Assembly: GCF_947488515.1 (NCBI RefSeq)
Contig: NZ_CANKZF010000003.1
Span: 645,854 to 709,853 of the forward strand
Source: an uncultured Nocardioides sp.
GTDB lineage: Bacteria > Actinomycetota > Actinomycetes > Propionibacteriales > Nocardioidaceae
DNA length: 64,000 nt
Direction of reading: 5' to 3'
The notes under the pieces are model-generated. The model was not told the DNA's origin. It did no database searches and saw only the letters and a list, made by a program, of their open reading frames with translations. Shown here in pieces: positions 9,178 through 17,701 of the stretch (position 1 is the stretch's first letter; each line of letters begins with the position of its first letter). A program made the translations under genes and the position numbers.

Positions 9178-9720
9178 TCAGTCGGCGTACGCGGGGTCGT
9201 GCGTCCCGACCTTGCGCGCGGCGGCCAGGTGCCCGCCGAGGTAACCGCCGACGGTGGCGACCGCCGCACCCGTCAGCGAGCGACGTACGCCGGCAGCGTG
9301 GTCGCCGCGTCGGCGGGCGAGCCAGGACGACGCGAAGATCCCGATGGCCACCGCGTTGGTCGCCGCGTGCACGACCCCGACCCGCTTGTCGCGGTCGGCC
9401 GCGCTCGCCCACTCGGCCCAGCCGGTCCATGCCGTGGGGCCGACGGCCAGCAGGCTGACACCGATCAGTCGCTGCGCCGCGGACCGCGACTGGCGACCTC
9501 CGACGAGGTCGAGGATGGTCGCCGAGGTCCAGGTCCCGAGGACGACGTCGGTGAGCACCGGGTGGACGGCATGCCCCAGCCAGTCGCCGCGGAGGACCTC
9601 GCCCCGCCTCCCGGTCGCGAACGCGGCGTCGACGAGTGGCTCGAGCGCGCGTACGGCGCCGTCGAGCGCTGCGGTGTCCTCGAGGTTGCGGGTCCAGTGC
9701 ACCAGCCGCGACGTGTCCAT
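9178..9720 (-). CDS. DUF2231-like membrane protein
   Basis: A 180-aa protein with a soluble N-terminal third (WTRNLEDTAALDGAVRALEPLVDAAF) and about four hydrophobic segments, including GHAVHPVLTDVVLGTW, a pattern seen in DUF2231 membrane proteins. ATG at 9718-9720 is preferred to an upstream TTG at 9744. The gene ends in a strong hairpin and its left neighbour is a secreted PLD-like protein. No catalytic motif is visible. Related proteins are sometimes fused to or beside Rieske proteins, but none is present here. Function unknown. Confidence 0.65.
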   Translation of the reverse strand: MDTSRLVHWTRNLEDTAALDGAVRALEPLVDAAFATGRRGEVLRGDWLGHAVHPVLTDVVLGTWTSATILDLVGGRQSRSAAQRLIGVSLLAVGPTAWTGWAEWASAADRDKRVGVVHAATNAVAIGIFASSWLARRRGDHAAGVRRSLTGAAVATVGGYLGGHLAAARKVGTHDPAYAD

Positions 9721-9775
9721 GCCTCCAGCGTCGCCCGGTGGCAACGAGGGGTCAATGGTCGCGCCCGGGTCGCCG

Positions 9776-10435
9776 TCAGACCGCGATGCTCACCGGGAAC
9801 GTGGCGATCCAGCCGAGCGTGCCGAGGAAGACGGCGCAGCCGGCAATGGTCAGGACCCATCGCAGCCGGGGCGCGTTCACGCGCGTGCTCATGCCCGCGA
9901 AGAAGAGGGCGACGGCGTAGAGGACCACGGTGAGGACGTAGTTGCTGGCGCGCTGGATGTTGGCGCGGACCTCGGCGGCTGACGCCTCGGCTCGAGCGTC
10001 CAGCTCCTCCGCCTGCTGCTGGGACTCGAGCCGGTACTCGTCCATGGCGAAGGGCGTGGGCGGGGCGTCCGGGTTCGTCAGCGGAGCGGTGGCTGTCCAG
10101 GCGTCGAACGCGGGGCGGAACTCGTCGCGGAAGCGATCCATCACGAAGTCCGCCAGCTCGCGGTCACCGGTCACGTCGGCCTCGGCCCAGGCGATGAACG
10201 TGGCGACGTCGATCTCGGTCTGCGCCTCGGCGAGGCTGTCGGCGCGCGACGCCTCGATCCTGATGGCGTTGGTGCGTCCCGCAGCGGCGGCCTGCTCGCC
10301 GTTCCACCGCGTCGCCTGGTAGCTGCTCCACGAGGTCGCCACGGCCGCGACGACGAGGAGCACCGTGGCCACGCCTTCCTGCCAGTCGCGACGATGGTCC
10401 GTCGGCGCCTCAGAGCGGGTTGCCATCGCCGTCAC
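9776..10435 (-). CDS. Membrane protein of unknown function, partner of the DUF4239-like gene
   Basis: A 219-aa protein with a first helix at about residues 22-38 (VATVLLVVAAVATSWSSYQATRW), a long polar middle rich in Glu/Ala that may form a coiled coil outside or inside the membrane, and two more helices near 165-215. I do not recognise the family with confidence. The GTG start overlaps the end of the upstream gene by 26 bp, and an ATG three codons later is also possible, so the two proteins are probably translated together and may form one complex. Confidence 0.6.
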   Translation of the reverse strand: MTAMATRSEAPTDHRRDWQEGVATVLLVVAAVATSWSSYQATRWNGEQAAAAGRTNAIRIEASRADSLAEAQTEIDVATFIAWAEADVTGDRELADFVMDRFRDEFRPAFDAWTATAPLTNPDAPPTPFAMDEYRLESQQQAEELDARAEASAAEVRANIQRASNYVLTVVLYAVALFFAGMSTRVNAPRLRWVLTIAGCAVFLGTLGWIATFPVSIAV

Positions 10436-11234
10436 ACGGGAGCGAGATCTTGAGGTCGATGATCTCGAGCTCGGTGTCGATCAGCCGGATGGTTCGCTCC
10501 ATGGCCGTCGGTTGCAGTCGCCCGACGCCGCCGCCGTGCGGATGGTCGAAGAACGCGAGCAGGAGCAGGAGCATGGCGATGACCGCCGTCGTGCTCCCCA
10601 TGAGCATCGCCTGGGTGAACGGTCCCTCCGTCGGGTCAGCGAAGAAGAGCAGGTAGCCGAAGATCACGAACGTGATGAGGAACAGGGCCAGCCACAGCGG
10701 GGAGGGGATGATGCCTTCAGCACCGTGGACCCGGGTGATCCTCGCCTGCTCGCGCTGGATCGTCTGGTCCATCCACCGGTCGTAGGCCGACTGCTCCGTC
10801 GCCTCCTGCGGCGTCACGTCCGAGATGGTCCGGAACATCGCGACGCCCCAGGGGTTGATCCGGTCGCCGAGTGTTCCCGACTCGAGCGCCTGCCACTCCG
10901 ATCCCGCGACCGAGCGGGCGTAGCAGGCCAGCTCGGCGGTCAGCTCGCCCGTGACGTCGGGCGGGAGGAACTGCGCGGTCTGCATCTGCTGGAGGACCGT
11001 CGTCGCCTCCAGCTCGGCGCCGGTGCGGGAGGAGTCGTACGACTGGAACGACAGGAAGATGATGAAGCCGAGCAGCACGGAGAAGCCCGTGGCGAGCACC
11101 CCGAAGACACCGGAGGCTCGGTCACCGTCCTGGAAGTAGCTGCCGTCCGGAGCGCGACGACGGACCAGCAGCATCGCGGTCACGGTGATCGCCGCGGCCG
11201 CGACGACGACGAGGATGCCGAGCACCACGTTCAT
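10410..11234 (-). CDS. DUF4239 (bestrophin-like) membrane protein
   Basis: A 274-aa membrane protein. Start chosen at ATG 11232-11234 because a GGGGGAG stretch lies just upstream; the frame is open a little further. N-terminal helix, then FSVLLGFIIFLSFQSYDSS with EATTVLQQMQ and a long region ending ARSVAGSEWQAL, which is the DUF4239 pattern, then two or three helices near residues 180-245. It overlaps the next gene, another membrane protein of unknown role. Some DUF4239 proteins resemble bestrophin channels; that function is only suggested by the family name. Confidence 0.68.
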   Translation of the reverse strand: MNVVLGILVVVAAAAITVTAMLLVRRRAPDGSYFQDGDRASGVFGVLATGFSVLLGFIIFLSFQSYDSSRTGAELEATTVLQQMQTAQFLPPDVTGELTAELACYARSVAGSEWQALESGTLGDRINPWGVAMFRTISDVTPQEATEQSAYDRWMDQTIQREQARITRVHGAEGIIPSPLWLALFLITFVIFGYLLFFADPTEGPFTQAMLMGSTTAVIAMLLLLLAFFDHPHGGGVGRLQPTAMERTIRLIDTELEIIDLKISLPCDGDGNPL

Positions 11235-11414
11235 CTGGCTCCCCCTGGGCGCCACGGAAGTCGCGGGGGCTCGCGAAAGGTCGGCATCTGGTGTCCTCGC
11301 TCGAGGGGGCGATCGCGTCCAGCGTCACCGCACGCACCGCTGCACACCTCACCCTCGGTGAGTGAGGCCGTCGAGGTGCACCTGCACGGGCCGGCAGCAC
11401 CGTCGGGCCCAGGC

Positions 11415-13319
11415 TCACGCGGGCGTCGAGCACCTGTGCGCCGTGCCCGCGCTGCACACGCCCGAGACATCCTTGCTGCAGCCGAGGATCAGGATCGCCA
11501 GGTCGTCCGCGAGCTGGTCGCCGTGGAACTGCTGGACGGCGTCGACGAGCAGAGCGGAGAGCTCCTCGGGCGGCGTGTCCGCGCTGCTGCGGAGCAGCTC
11601 GGCCACCCTCTCGGTGCCGAACATCCCGCGTCCGCGCCGGGCCTCCACCAGGCCGTCGGTGAACACGCACAGGAGGTCCCCGGGAGCCAGGTGGAGGGCG
11701 GTGTCGTGGAGGTCGGGCTGGTCGAACAGCGCGATGGCGGTGCCGAGCGCACCGACCTCCTCCACCTGTCCGTCGGCGCGCAGCACGATGGGTGGGTGGT
11801 GACCGGCCAACGTGAACACGACCGCGAATCCGTCGCCCTCTGGTCGCAGGGTCCCGTACACGAGCGTGCAGTGGCGTTCGAGGTCGGTCTGGCCCAGCAG
11901 GGTCGAGTTCACCTTGCGCGCCGTGTCGCTGGGCAGGGAGCGCGGGTCGGCCAGGGCCCGCAACGTGTAACGCGTCGCTGCACTCACCGTCGCGGCAGCT
12001 GCACCCTTCCCGCTGACGTCGCCGAGCACGAAGCCCCACGTCTGCTCACCGAGGTCGAACACGTCGAGGAAGTCGCCGCCGACCTCTCGACCGTCGCCGG
12101 CCGGAAGGTACTTGCTGGCGAGCTCGATGCCGGTGATGTCGGGAAGTGCTGGTGGCACCATGCTCGCCTGCAGCTCCGAGGCGACGCGGGACTGGTCATC
12201 GAGAACCTGTTGAAGGCGCCGGCGGTCGCGGACACGTTCGGTGATCTCGTGCAGCACCACCACCATCCCGGCCGGCCGGCCCGACCCGTCGACGAGTCGC
12301 TCGTGGGAGACGTCGAAGGTGCGGCTCCCCGCGTCGGCGTCCCCTCCGGGCAGGGTGACCTCGTCCAGCTCAGCGTCACCACCTCTCGACGGGACCGTGT
12401 CCGCCAGCCGTCGTCCGAGCAGCGCAGCGCGACTCGGCCCCATCAGCCGGACCGCGGCGGGGTTGGCGTCGACGATGCGACCGAAGACGTCGGTGACGTA
12501 GACCGCGTCGGACATCCTCTCGAGCACAGCGCTGCGTGCCAGAGGGGTGAGGTCCACGAGCCGCTCGTCGAAGAGCCCCCAGACCAGCACCACACCGGTG
12601 ACGGTGAACGCGAAGGGCGTCAGGTCGATCGTGGCGAACCAGCCCACGTTCGCGTTGTACAGGACGTTGGCCGCCCACGGGACGAGGGCAGCGGCAAGCA
12701 GGACCGCGGCCATCCGTCGATAGCTGCGCGCGAGGCGCCCCATGCTGGCCACGAACAACACCGTCGCGACGAGGAGGACGAGGTAGTTGTACGCCAGCAA
12801 CAGGTTGAAGGCGGGTCCCGCCACCACCTCCGGAGTCGGGTCGAAGGCCGCCGACGGCGGGTAGGACCGCACGAGGTCGTGGGTCGCGGGGAGTGCCAGC
12901 ATCACGTTCGTCAGCACGGGTACGACAGCCAGGAGGCACAGCAGCCGTCCGGTGACCCACCGGTCCCGCCCGGTGTACTGCAGCACGAAGGTCAGCCACG
13001 CAGGCGGCAGCATCGCGACGCCGAGGTATTTCAGGTCACCCCACCGGCTCTTCAGCGCGATGTCGTCGACGGCGAGCTCCATCCCGTAGGCCACACCCCA
13101 CCACGCCACCGCCAGGAGGAGCACCGCCAGGCTCCAGCCCATGCGCACATTCCGGCGCCAGGCGACGTACGTCGCGAGCGCGGCGTGCGCAACCCCGGCA
13201 GCCGCCATGATGATGGCGAAGAACGTCAGCACCCCGAGAGCCCTCCCGTCCCTGAACGCGCCATCCAGACCGGTACCCAATGCTGCCCACGGCTGGTACG
13301 CGACCCACGATCCACTCAT
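11415..13319 (-). CDS. 7TM sensor - PAS - SpoIIE-type PP2C phosphatase
   Basis: A 634-aa signalling protein. About residues 15-235 form seven or eight membrane helices of the histidine-kinase 7TM (HisKA_7TM) type. A PAS domain follows (about 240-365, MSDAVYVTDVFGRIVDANPAAVRLMG). The C-terminal 230 residues are a SpoIIE/RsbU-type PP2C phosphatase, with GGDFLDVFDLGEQTWGFVLGDVSGKG carrying metal-binding aspartates and FTDGLVEARR the second site. There is no histidine kinase domain. ATG at 13317-13319 is preferred; a GTG two codons upstream is equally possible. Such phosphatases usually dephosphorylate anti-sigma-factor antagonists and control general-stress sigma factors. No STAS or RsbW gene is adjacent, so the partner is unlinked. 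Confidence 0.82.
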   Translation of the reverse strand: MSGSWVAYQPWAALGTGLDGAFRDGRALGVLTFFAIIMAAAGVAHAALATYVAWRRNVRMGWSLAVLLLAVAWWGVAYGMELAVDDIALKSRWGDLKYLGVAMLPPAWLTFVLQYTGRDRWVTGRLLCLLAVVPVLTNVMLALPATHDLVRSYPPSAAFDPTPEVVAGPAFNLLLAYNYLVLLVATVLFVASMGRLARSYRRMAAVLLAAALVPWAANVLYNANVGWFATIDLTPFAFTVTGVVLVWGLFDERLVDLTPLARSAVLERMSDAVYVTDVFGRIVDANPAAVRLMGPSRAALLGRRLADTVPSRGGDAELDEVTLPGGDADAGSRTFDVSHERLVDGSGRPAGMVVVLHEITERVRDRRRLQQVLDDQSRVASELQASMVPPALPDITGIELASKYLPAGDGREVGGDFLDVFDLGEQTWGFVLGDVSGKGAAAATVSAATRYTLRALADPRSLPSDTARKVNSTLLGQTDLERHCTLVYGTLRPEGDGFAVVFTLAGHHPPIVLRADGQVEEVGALGTAIALFDQPDLHDTALHLAPGDLLCVFTDGLVEARRGRGMFGTERVAELLRSSADTPPEELSALLVDAVQQFHGDQLADDLAILILGCSKDVSGVCSAGTAHRCSTPA

Positions 13320-13643
13320 GGTCACGACGCACCGCTACGTCGACGAGGGTCTGTCCAGCGTTCCACCACAATTTGGGTACGTCGAGCCCCCTCGGCGTCC
13401 CGACCTCGGAGACCAGCCCCGCCAAGCCCCGTGGCCCGGCGGGGCCTCGACCCCAACGCCCCCGCAGGGGTCGTGCCGTGACCGTACGTCAGCGCCGCGC
13501 CCACCCGGGCCACTCCTCAGAACTTCACCGCTGGGGGTGGAACAGCGCTAGACCATCCGGTCCCTCCTTTGAAAACGGGGAAGCGGGCCGCGGACGCCGC
13601 TCCGTTCCCGACCTCCTGAGATCGCGTCCCTGGGCAGGTCCGG
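13320..13643. other. Intergenic region between the phosphatase and TMEM175-like genes
   Basis: About 320 bp without a convincing gene. It is GC-rich at the left and contains a locally A/T-richer patch around 13560-13580. It should hold the promoter of the minus-strand phosphatase gene at its left end. I see no strong hairpin or repeat. Confidence 0.5.
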
Positions 13644-14246
13644 TCAGGTACGCAGTCGTCGCCAGGCCCGCGCTGCTGGATCGGCGGCGAGGAGCAGCAG
13701 CAAGGGTGCGTAGCTGGTCACGGGCACCACGAGCGTGACGGCCAGCGCCACCAGGAGCATCGCCACGTTGGCGGCACCGTTGACCGGGTCGGCGTCGTCA
13801 GCACCGTCGGTGAGCTCGGGATGGCGAGCGCGCCTTGCCTCGACGAGGGTGAGGATCGCCGTGGACAGCACCATCGACCCGATGTAGAGGATCTTGGTGG
13901 TCGAGTCATCGGGAGTCTCGGCCACCAGTGCGGTCGGGAAGGGCAGGAACACGATCGTCAGCGCCCACAGCAGGAGCAGGCGAGCGAGACGCCGGTCGTA
14001 GGCGACCACGTGCCTGACCGAGTCGTGCTGGACGAACCACAACCTCGCGATGACCGCGAAGCTCAGCAGGAACGCCCAGACCTCGGCCTGGTTCTCGCGG
14101 AGCAGCGCGTTCACGCCGGTGTAGTCGTCGATCTCCGACGTGAGCTCGACAAGGGGCAGCACGAGCAGCGTGATCGCGATCGCGACCATCGCATCGATGA
14201 AGGCAACGAGCCGGTCGAAGCCGTGGTCACGCCGGGGTTCGGCCAC
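13644..14246 (-). CDS. TMEM175-like (DUF1211) membrane protein, putative cation channel
   Basis: A 200-aa protein with about six hydrophobic segments. The first helix, RLVAFIDAMVAIAITLLVLPL, matches the DUF1211/TMEM175 signature (R-x-x-A-F-x-D-x-x-x-A-I-A-I-T), the pore-lining helix of bacterial TMEM175 potassium channels. Start set at GTG 14244-14246 because it lies shortly before that helix; the frame extends upstream to a GTG at 14315 with an unlikely polar extension. It stands alone. Potassium conduction is known for some family members and is inferred here. Confidence 0.72.
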   Translation of the reverse strand: MAEPRRDHGFDRLVAFIDAMVAIAITLLVLPLVELTSEIDDYTGVNALLRENQAEVWAFLLSFAVIARLWFVQHDSVRHVVAYDRRLARLLLLWALTIVFLPFPTALVAETPDDSTTKILYIGSMVLSTAILTLVEARRARHPELTDGADDADPVNGAANVAMLLVALAVTLVVPVTSYAPLLLLLAADPAARAWRRLRT

Positions 14247-14394
14247 GTCCGCATCGTACTGACGATGACTCCCTCGGGTGGAGCGTGAGCGTCGCTGTGC
14301 CGACTCGACGTACACCCGGCCCCCTCCGGCTCCCGGCTATCCGTCAGGCACCTCTGGAGGTCATGATGGACGCTGCTCGAGAGGGAGGCTTTCC

Positions 14395-14886
14395 ATGGTG
14401 ACATTCGCAGGGGTCGACCACGTGTCGCTCACCGTGTCCGACCTCGACACGAGCCAGGACTTCTACACGGCCGTGCTCGACTTCGTGTTGGTACTCGACG
14501 TCGGCTACGGACGCATCCTCATGCACCCCGGCACCGGGTTCACCCTGTCGCTGATGAAGCACGACAAGGCACGCGGCGATGCCTTCACCGAGCTGACGAC
14601 GGGACTCGATCACCTCGGCCTCACGGCGGCTTCGCGCGCCGACCTGGAGGAGTGGGAGCGTCGCTTCGACGACCTCGGCGTGACCTACACCCCCATCCGC
14701 GACATGGAGTTCGGGTTCCACCTCAACTTCCGCGACCCCGACAACATCGCGTTGGAGCTGTCGGCTCCGAACGAACACCTGATAGCGGCCAAGAAGGCCC
14801 TGGCTGACGGTCGGACGAGCCAAGCAGACATCGACGCCTTCATCGAGGAGCACGAGCTGGACCTGCCGCAGGCCGGCAAGGGCTGA
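14395..14886 (+). CDS. VOC family protein (glyoxalase/dioxygenase fold)
   Basis: A 163-aa protein beginning VDHVSLTVSDLDTSQDFYTAVLDF, the first beta-alpha-beta module of a vicinal-oxygen-chelate domain. The second module ends NFRDPDNIALELSAPN, with the Glu that usually binds metal. H9 and that Glu are plausible ligands. ATG at 14395 is supported by a good ribosome site (GAGGGAGG) seven bases upstream. A C-terminal acidic tail of about 35 residues follows the domain. It is monocistronic, with a small hairpin after it. Substrate unknown; glyoxalase, fosfomycin/bleomycin resistance-type binding and dioxygenase roles are all possible. Confidence 0.8.
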   Translation: MVTFAGVDHVSLTVSDLDTSQDFYTAVLDFVLVLDVGYGRILMHPGTGFTLSLMKHDKARGDAFTELTTGLDHLGLTAASRADLEEWERRFDDLGVTYTPIRDMEFGFHLNFRDPDNIALELSAPNEHLIAAKKALADGRTSQADIDAFIEEHELDLPQAGKG

Positions 14887-15514
14887 CCACTCCCCCGGCG
14901 CCCCGTGCTCGAGGCACCGGTCGCCCGACCCGGCGTCGGGTCGCTCTCGCTGTCCCGCTCTCGGCGGTCAGCGGCAGCCCCGCGCTGAACCGGGCGACGG
15001 GGCCTCGTCCCCGCTCCACGCCTTCGGGCTCACGACGGCGCCCTCGCGCCGTTGCTCTGACCAGGGGCGACGGAGCGCTGGAGACCGCGTCGTACTCGGT
15101 CAGGTTGCGGTCAGGTGGCGAGCTCCATCGTGGTTCGCATGAGCACCGACACCGTCACCCACCGTCTGGGGTACGCCCGTGAGCGCACGTTGTCGACCCA
15201 CTCGATCAACACGACCCAGCGCGAGGCCTGGTACTGGCTGGTCGTGCTCCGGGACCGGTCCCCATGACATCGGGCCGGAACGTCATGGGTTCTGGTCGTC
15301 TCAGCAGCCGCGCACCATGTCGTTGCCGGCTTCTCCTGTGGCGTCGAGTCGCCGACCCAGGCACCCCGTCGATCGAGCTGGCGCTGGCGATGAGGACCGG
15401 AGCGCCGACAAGTTCTGCGAAACTCAGCGGATGGCGCGCACCGATGACGAGACGTGGCTCGTCGTCGACCTGGACGCGCTCGACGACTCCCGACGCCAGG
15501 ACCAGGAGCGGTAG
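14887..15514. other. Gene-poor 630 bp before the PASTA gene
   Basis: A 7-bp-stem hairpin at 14926-14943 (CGACCCG/CGGGTCG) probably terminates the VOC gene. Two weak ORFs lie on the plus strand: 15139-15267 (42 aa, starts MSTDTVTHRLGYARERT) and 15179-15514. The latter's TAG stop touches the ATG of the PASTA gene and its last 28 residues (RTDDETWLVVDLDALDD) look protein-like, while the first two thirds do not. A decayed upstream partner gene is possible; I cannot name it. Confidence 0.35.
14926..14943 (+). terminator. Small hairpin after the VOC gene
   Basis: A perfect 7-bp stem (CGACCCG with CGGGTCG) around GCGT, 39 bp after the VOC stop, without a T tract. Confidence 0.35.
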
Positions 15515-16531
15515 ATGGACCTCCAGGACTACCGAGCCGCGCGCCACCGGAGACTCGTCGAGATGGCGACCGAGCTCGGCGTGCCGGCGGACCGCGCTGC
15601 GGCGGTGGTCGATCGCGTGATCGAGGACCAGCGACGCCGCATCCTGCGCTCCGCCGACCCCGACCAGGTCGTCGTTCCCGCTCTGCGTGAGGAGGTGCTC
15701 GGCGGGCGGTCTCGCCGCCCCTTGCTCGCCGTCGTCGTGCTCATCGCCGTCGTCGCGGCGGCTTTCGCGGTCACGACCCTGACCGGTCCGCCCGACCCCG
15801 AGAAGGTCGAGCGAAGGGCCGCGACGGTGCCTGCCCTCGTAGGCCTCACCTCCGCCGAGGCCGTCAGCGCGCTGGGGCGCGCCGGCATCTCGTCGCGGGT
15901 CGACCCAGTGCCCCAGTGTGATCCGGCCGGGCAGGTGCTGGGGTCCGTGCCGCCTTCCGGCGACACGGTCCGGCTCGACGAGGTGGTGGTCGTCGTCGCG
16001 ACGGCGACCCCGTCGTGGCGCTGCCCTGCCGACGCCGCCGGACGCGTCCAGGCGTGGGCGTTCCTGCGCTTCCTCGTCTCCGGCTCGGCCCGCCCGCACC
16101 TCGCGCCCGAGGTTCGGCTCTACGTCGACGGCGAGGCGGCCGGGACGGCCGACGGGACCCACTCGGCCACCTCGCCCGACTGGCGTTGGCGCGTGCGCGA
16201 CCCTGTCGTGGCCTACGCGGTGCGCCCCGTGGCCAACGACCTCGGACAGCCGGTCGTCTCGATCACCAGTGGACCACCACCGCCCACCACCTGCGGCCTC
16301 CCCACGTCCAGCCCGTCCGGTGTCGCTGACGCTCCCACCCGAGTCGTGCTCACGGTCAGCGGCGCCGGTCCTGGCGACGGACCGGAGCTCGGGTGCCAGC
16401 TCACGATCGACCTCTTCGAGGACGACGACGGAGCCATCGCGGTCGTCTCCGTCACCCTTCCCGGCGGCAGTGGTCTCGGACCGCCGCCCTGGGTGCGGAC
16501 CCGCGACGACGGGGATGTGCTCGACGGCTGA
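15515..16531 (+). CDS. Membrane-anchored PASTA-domain protein of unknown function
   Basis: A 338-aa protein. Residues 1-66 are a cytoplasmic, charged helical segment, about 67-88 a single membrane helix (LLAVVVLIAVVAAAFAVTTL), and about 102-168 one PASTA-like module (VPALVGLTSAEAVSALGRAGISSRVDPVPQ... VPPSGDTVRLDEVVVVVA). The remaining 170 residues are an extracellular domain I do not recognise, with four cysteines. There is no kinase or penicillin-binding domain, although PASTA modules usually accompany those. The ATG directly follows a TAG stop of a doubtful upstream ORF. Binding to peptidoglycan stems is possible by analogy. Confidence 0.68.
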   Translation: MDLQDYRAARHRRLVEMATELGVPADRAAAVVDRVIEDQRRRILRSADPDQVVVPALREEVLGGRSRRPLLAVVVLIAVVAAAFAVTTLTGPPDPEKVERRAATVPALVGLTSAEAVSALGRAGISSRVDPVPQCDPAGQVLGSVPPSGDTVRLDEVVVVVATATPSWRCPADAAGRVQAWAFLRFLVSGSARPHLAPEVRLYVDGEAAGTADGTHSATSPDWRWRVRDPVVAYAVRPVANDLGQPVVSITSGPPPPTTCGLPTSSPSGVADAPTRVVLTVSGAGPGDGPELGCQLTIDLFEDDDGAIAVVSVTLPGGSGLGPPPWVRTRDDGDVLDG

Positions 16532-16625
16532 CCGCTGTCGTGCTGGGTGGGTGATCGAGTCTGGTCCGCGGTACGGAGATGGCCGGTCTGGTCCACGAGG
16601 TCGGCGATGGCGTACCCGGCTGGAT

Positions 16626-17156
16626 CTACGGCGCGTCGACGAGCTCCGCCCTGTGTGCCACCTGGTTGCGCCGCGTGACCGGACGTCGGAAGACGAATCG
16701 GCGGAAGAGGTAGAACCGCGCACCGAGGCCGAGCACGAGACCGATGACGTTGGCCGAGATGTTGTCCGACAACGGGTCGTCGAGACCCAGCACGTCGCGG
16801 CTGATGATGAGGCACGCGATGGGAAGCGACATCGTGACCAGGTTGATCAGCACGTACGCCGACCGGCCGCCATCGGCTTGACGCGGCGGGCGGTCTCGGA
16901 ACGCCCAGCTCCTGGCGCCGCGGTAGCTGATCACCATGCCGACGGTGTTGGCGAGCACGTAGGCAAGGATCGGTCGATCGCTGAGGAGCGCGTCGTTGCC
17001 GGTGCTGAAGCCGTGGACCAGCCCGTTGAAGAGGATGAAGGCGACGATCGTGGCGACGCCCCCCACGGTGAGGAACCGGCCCAGCTCGGCCAGCATCCGC
17101 TGGTAGCGCGTGCCGAGGATGTTCCCCGCTCGGCTCGTGTCACGCGCCGCGGGCAT
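16626..17156 (-). CDS. GtrA family membrane protein
   Basis: A 176-aa protein with four hydrophobic segments arranged as in GtrA: GRFLTVGGVATIVAFILFNGL, an ILAYVLANTVGMVISY helix followed by the ARSWAFRDR loop, then two more ending ARFYLFRRFVFRR. GtrA-type proteins are small flippase-like proteins for polyprenyl-linked sugars or accessory proteins of wall glycan synthesis. ATG at 17154-17156 is chosen; a GTG at 17216 and an ATG at 17096 are alternatives. It stands alone without a glycosyltransferase partner nearby. Confidence 0.75.
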   Translation of the reverse strand: MPAARDTSRAGNILGTRYQRMLAELGRFLTVGGVATIVAFILFNGLVHGFSTGNDALLSDRPILAYVLANTVGMVISYRGARSWAFRDRPPRQADGGRSAYVLINLVTMSLPIACLIISRDVLGLDDPLSDNISANVIGLVLGLGARFYLFRRFVFRRPVTRRNQVAHRAELVDAP

Positions 17157-17701
17157 CGACCCTTGCGTCACAGCGGAAGCAGAAGGGTCGATGGCGCGCA
17201 CACCCAGTGTGAACACACGCGATCGGGGACTATTCCCCGTCCACGCGCGGACCGGAGCCGTCTGCGCCTGTCGAGCGCCTCAGTCGCAGAGCTGTTCTCG
17301 TCGCTCGGGCTCGAGCGCGGCCAGCGTCGTCCTCGGTGTTCGGTCTGTGCTCCGGCGGAGTGGAGTCCGGAACGGGGGTGGCCAGCTGGTGCTGGTAGGT
17401 GTGCGTCCGCAGGCGGATGTCCTTTGCGAGGTCGTGGGGGCGCGGGCAGATCCACGCGCGGCGTAGCTCACGGTCCGTGAGCGGCGGCGGTGCGAAGCCT
17501 GCGTTGCCGGCGGGGTGCGGGGCGTACTGGCAGGCAGTAGCGGTGAAGGTCCGGGGCCCACTGTCATGGCTGCGATCGGCAGGTGGTCGTGCTCCGAGCC
17601 GGTCACCATGGCTGGGGCGAAGACGGCCAGCAACGCCGAGCACGCCCAGACGGCGACGACCGCTGCGACGGGTGAAGGGAGAGTGGGCGCACACTGGGTA
17701 G
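17157..17701. other. Region with a possible frameshifted small membrane protein
   Basis: On the minus strand one frame gives a hydrophobic stretch (VVAVWACSALLAVFAPAMV) and a different frame further on gives protein-like text (TATACQYAPHPAGNAG and AWICPRPHDLAKDIRL). The switch would fall near the GGGCCCC run at about 17553-17560. This may be a decayed or frameshifted small exported protein. No homologue is recognised, and the two parts may be unrelated. Confidence 0.3.

Noticed and set aside
15206..16723. 505-aa minus-strand ORF opposite the PASTA gene
   Set aside because: Arg/Gly/Asp-rich without hydrophobic core or motif; the plus-strand frame has a membrane helix and PASTA pattern.
17399..17701. 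Plus-strand 100-aa ORF upstream of sixA
   Set aside because: Basic, low-complexity composition with no ribosome site; it is antisense to the possible minus-strand membrane protein.
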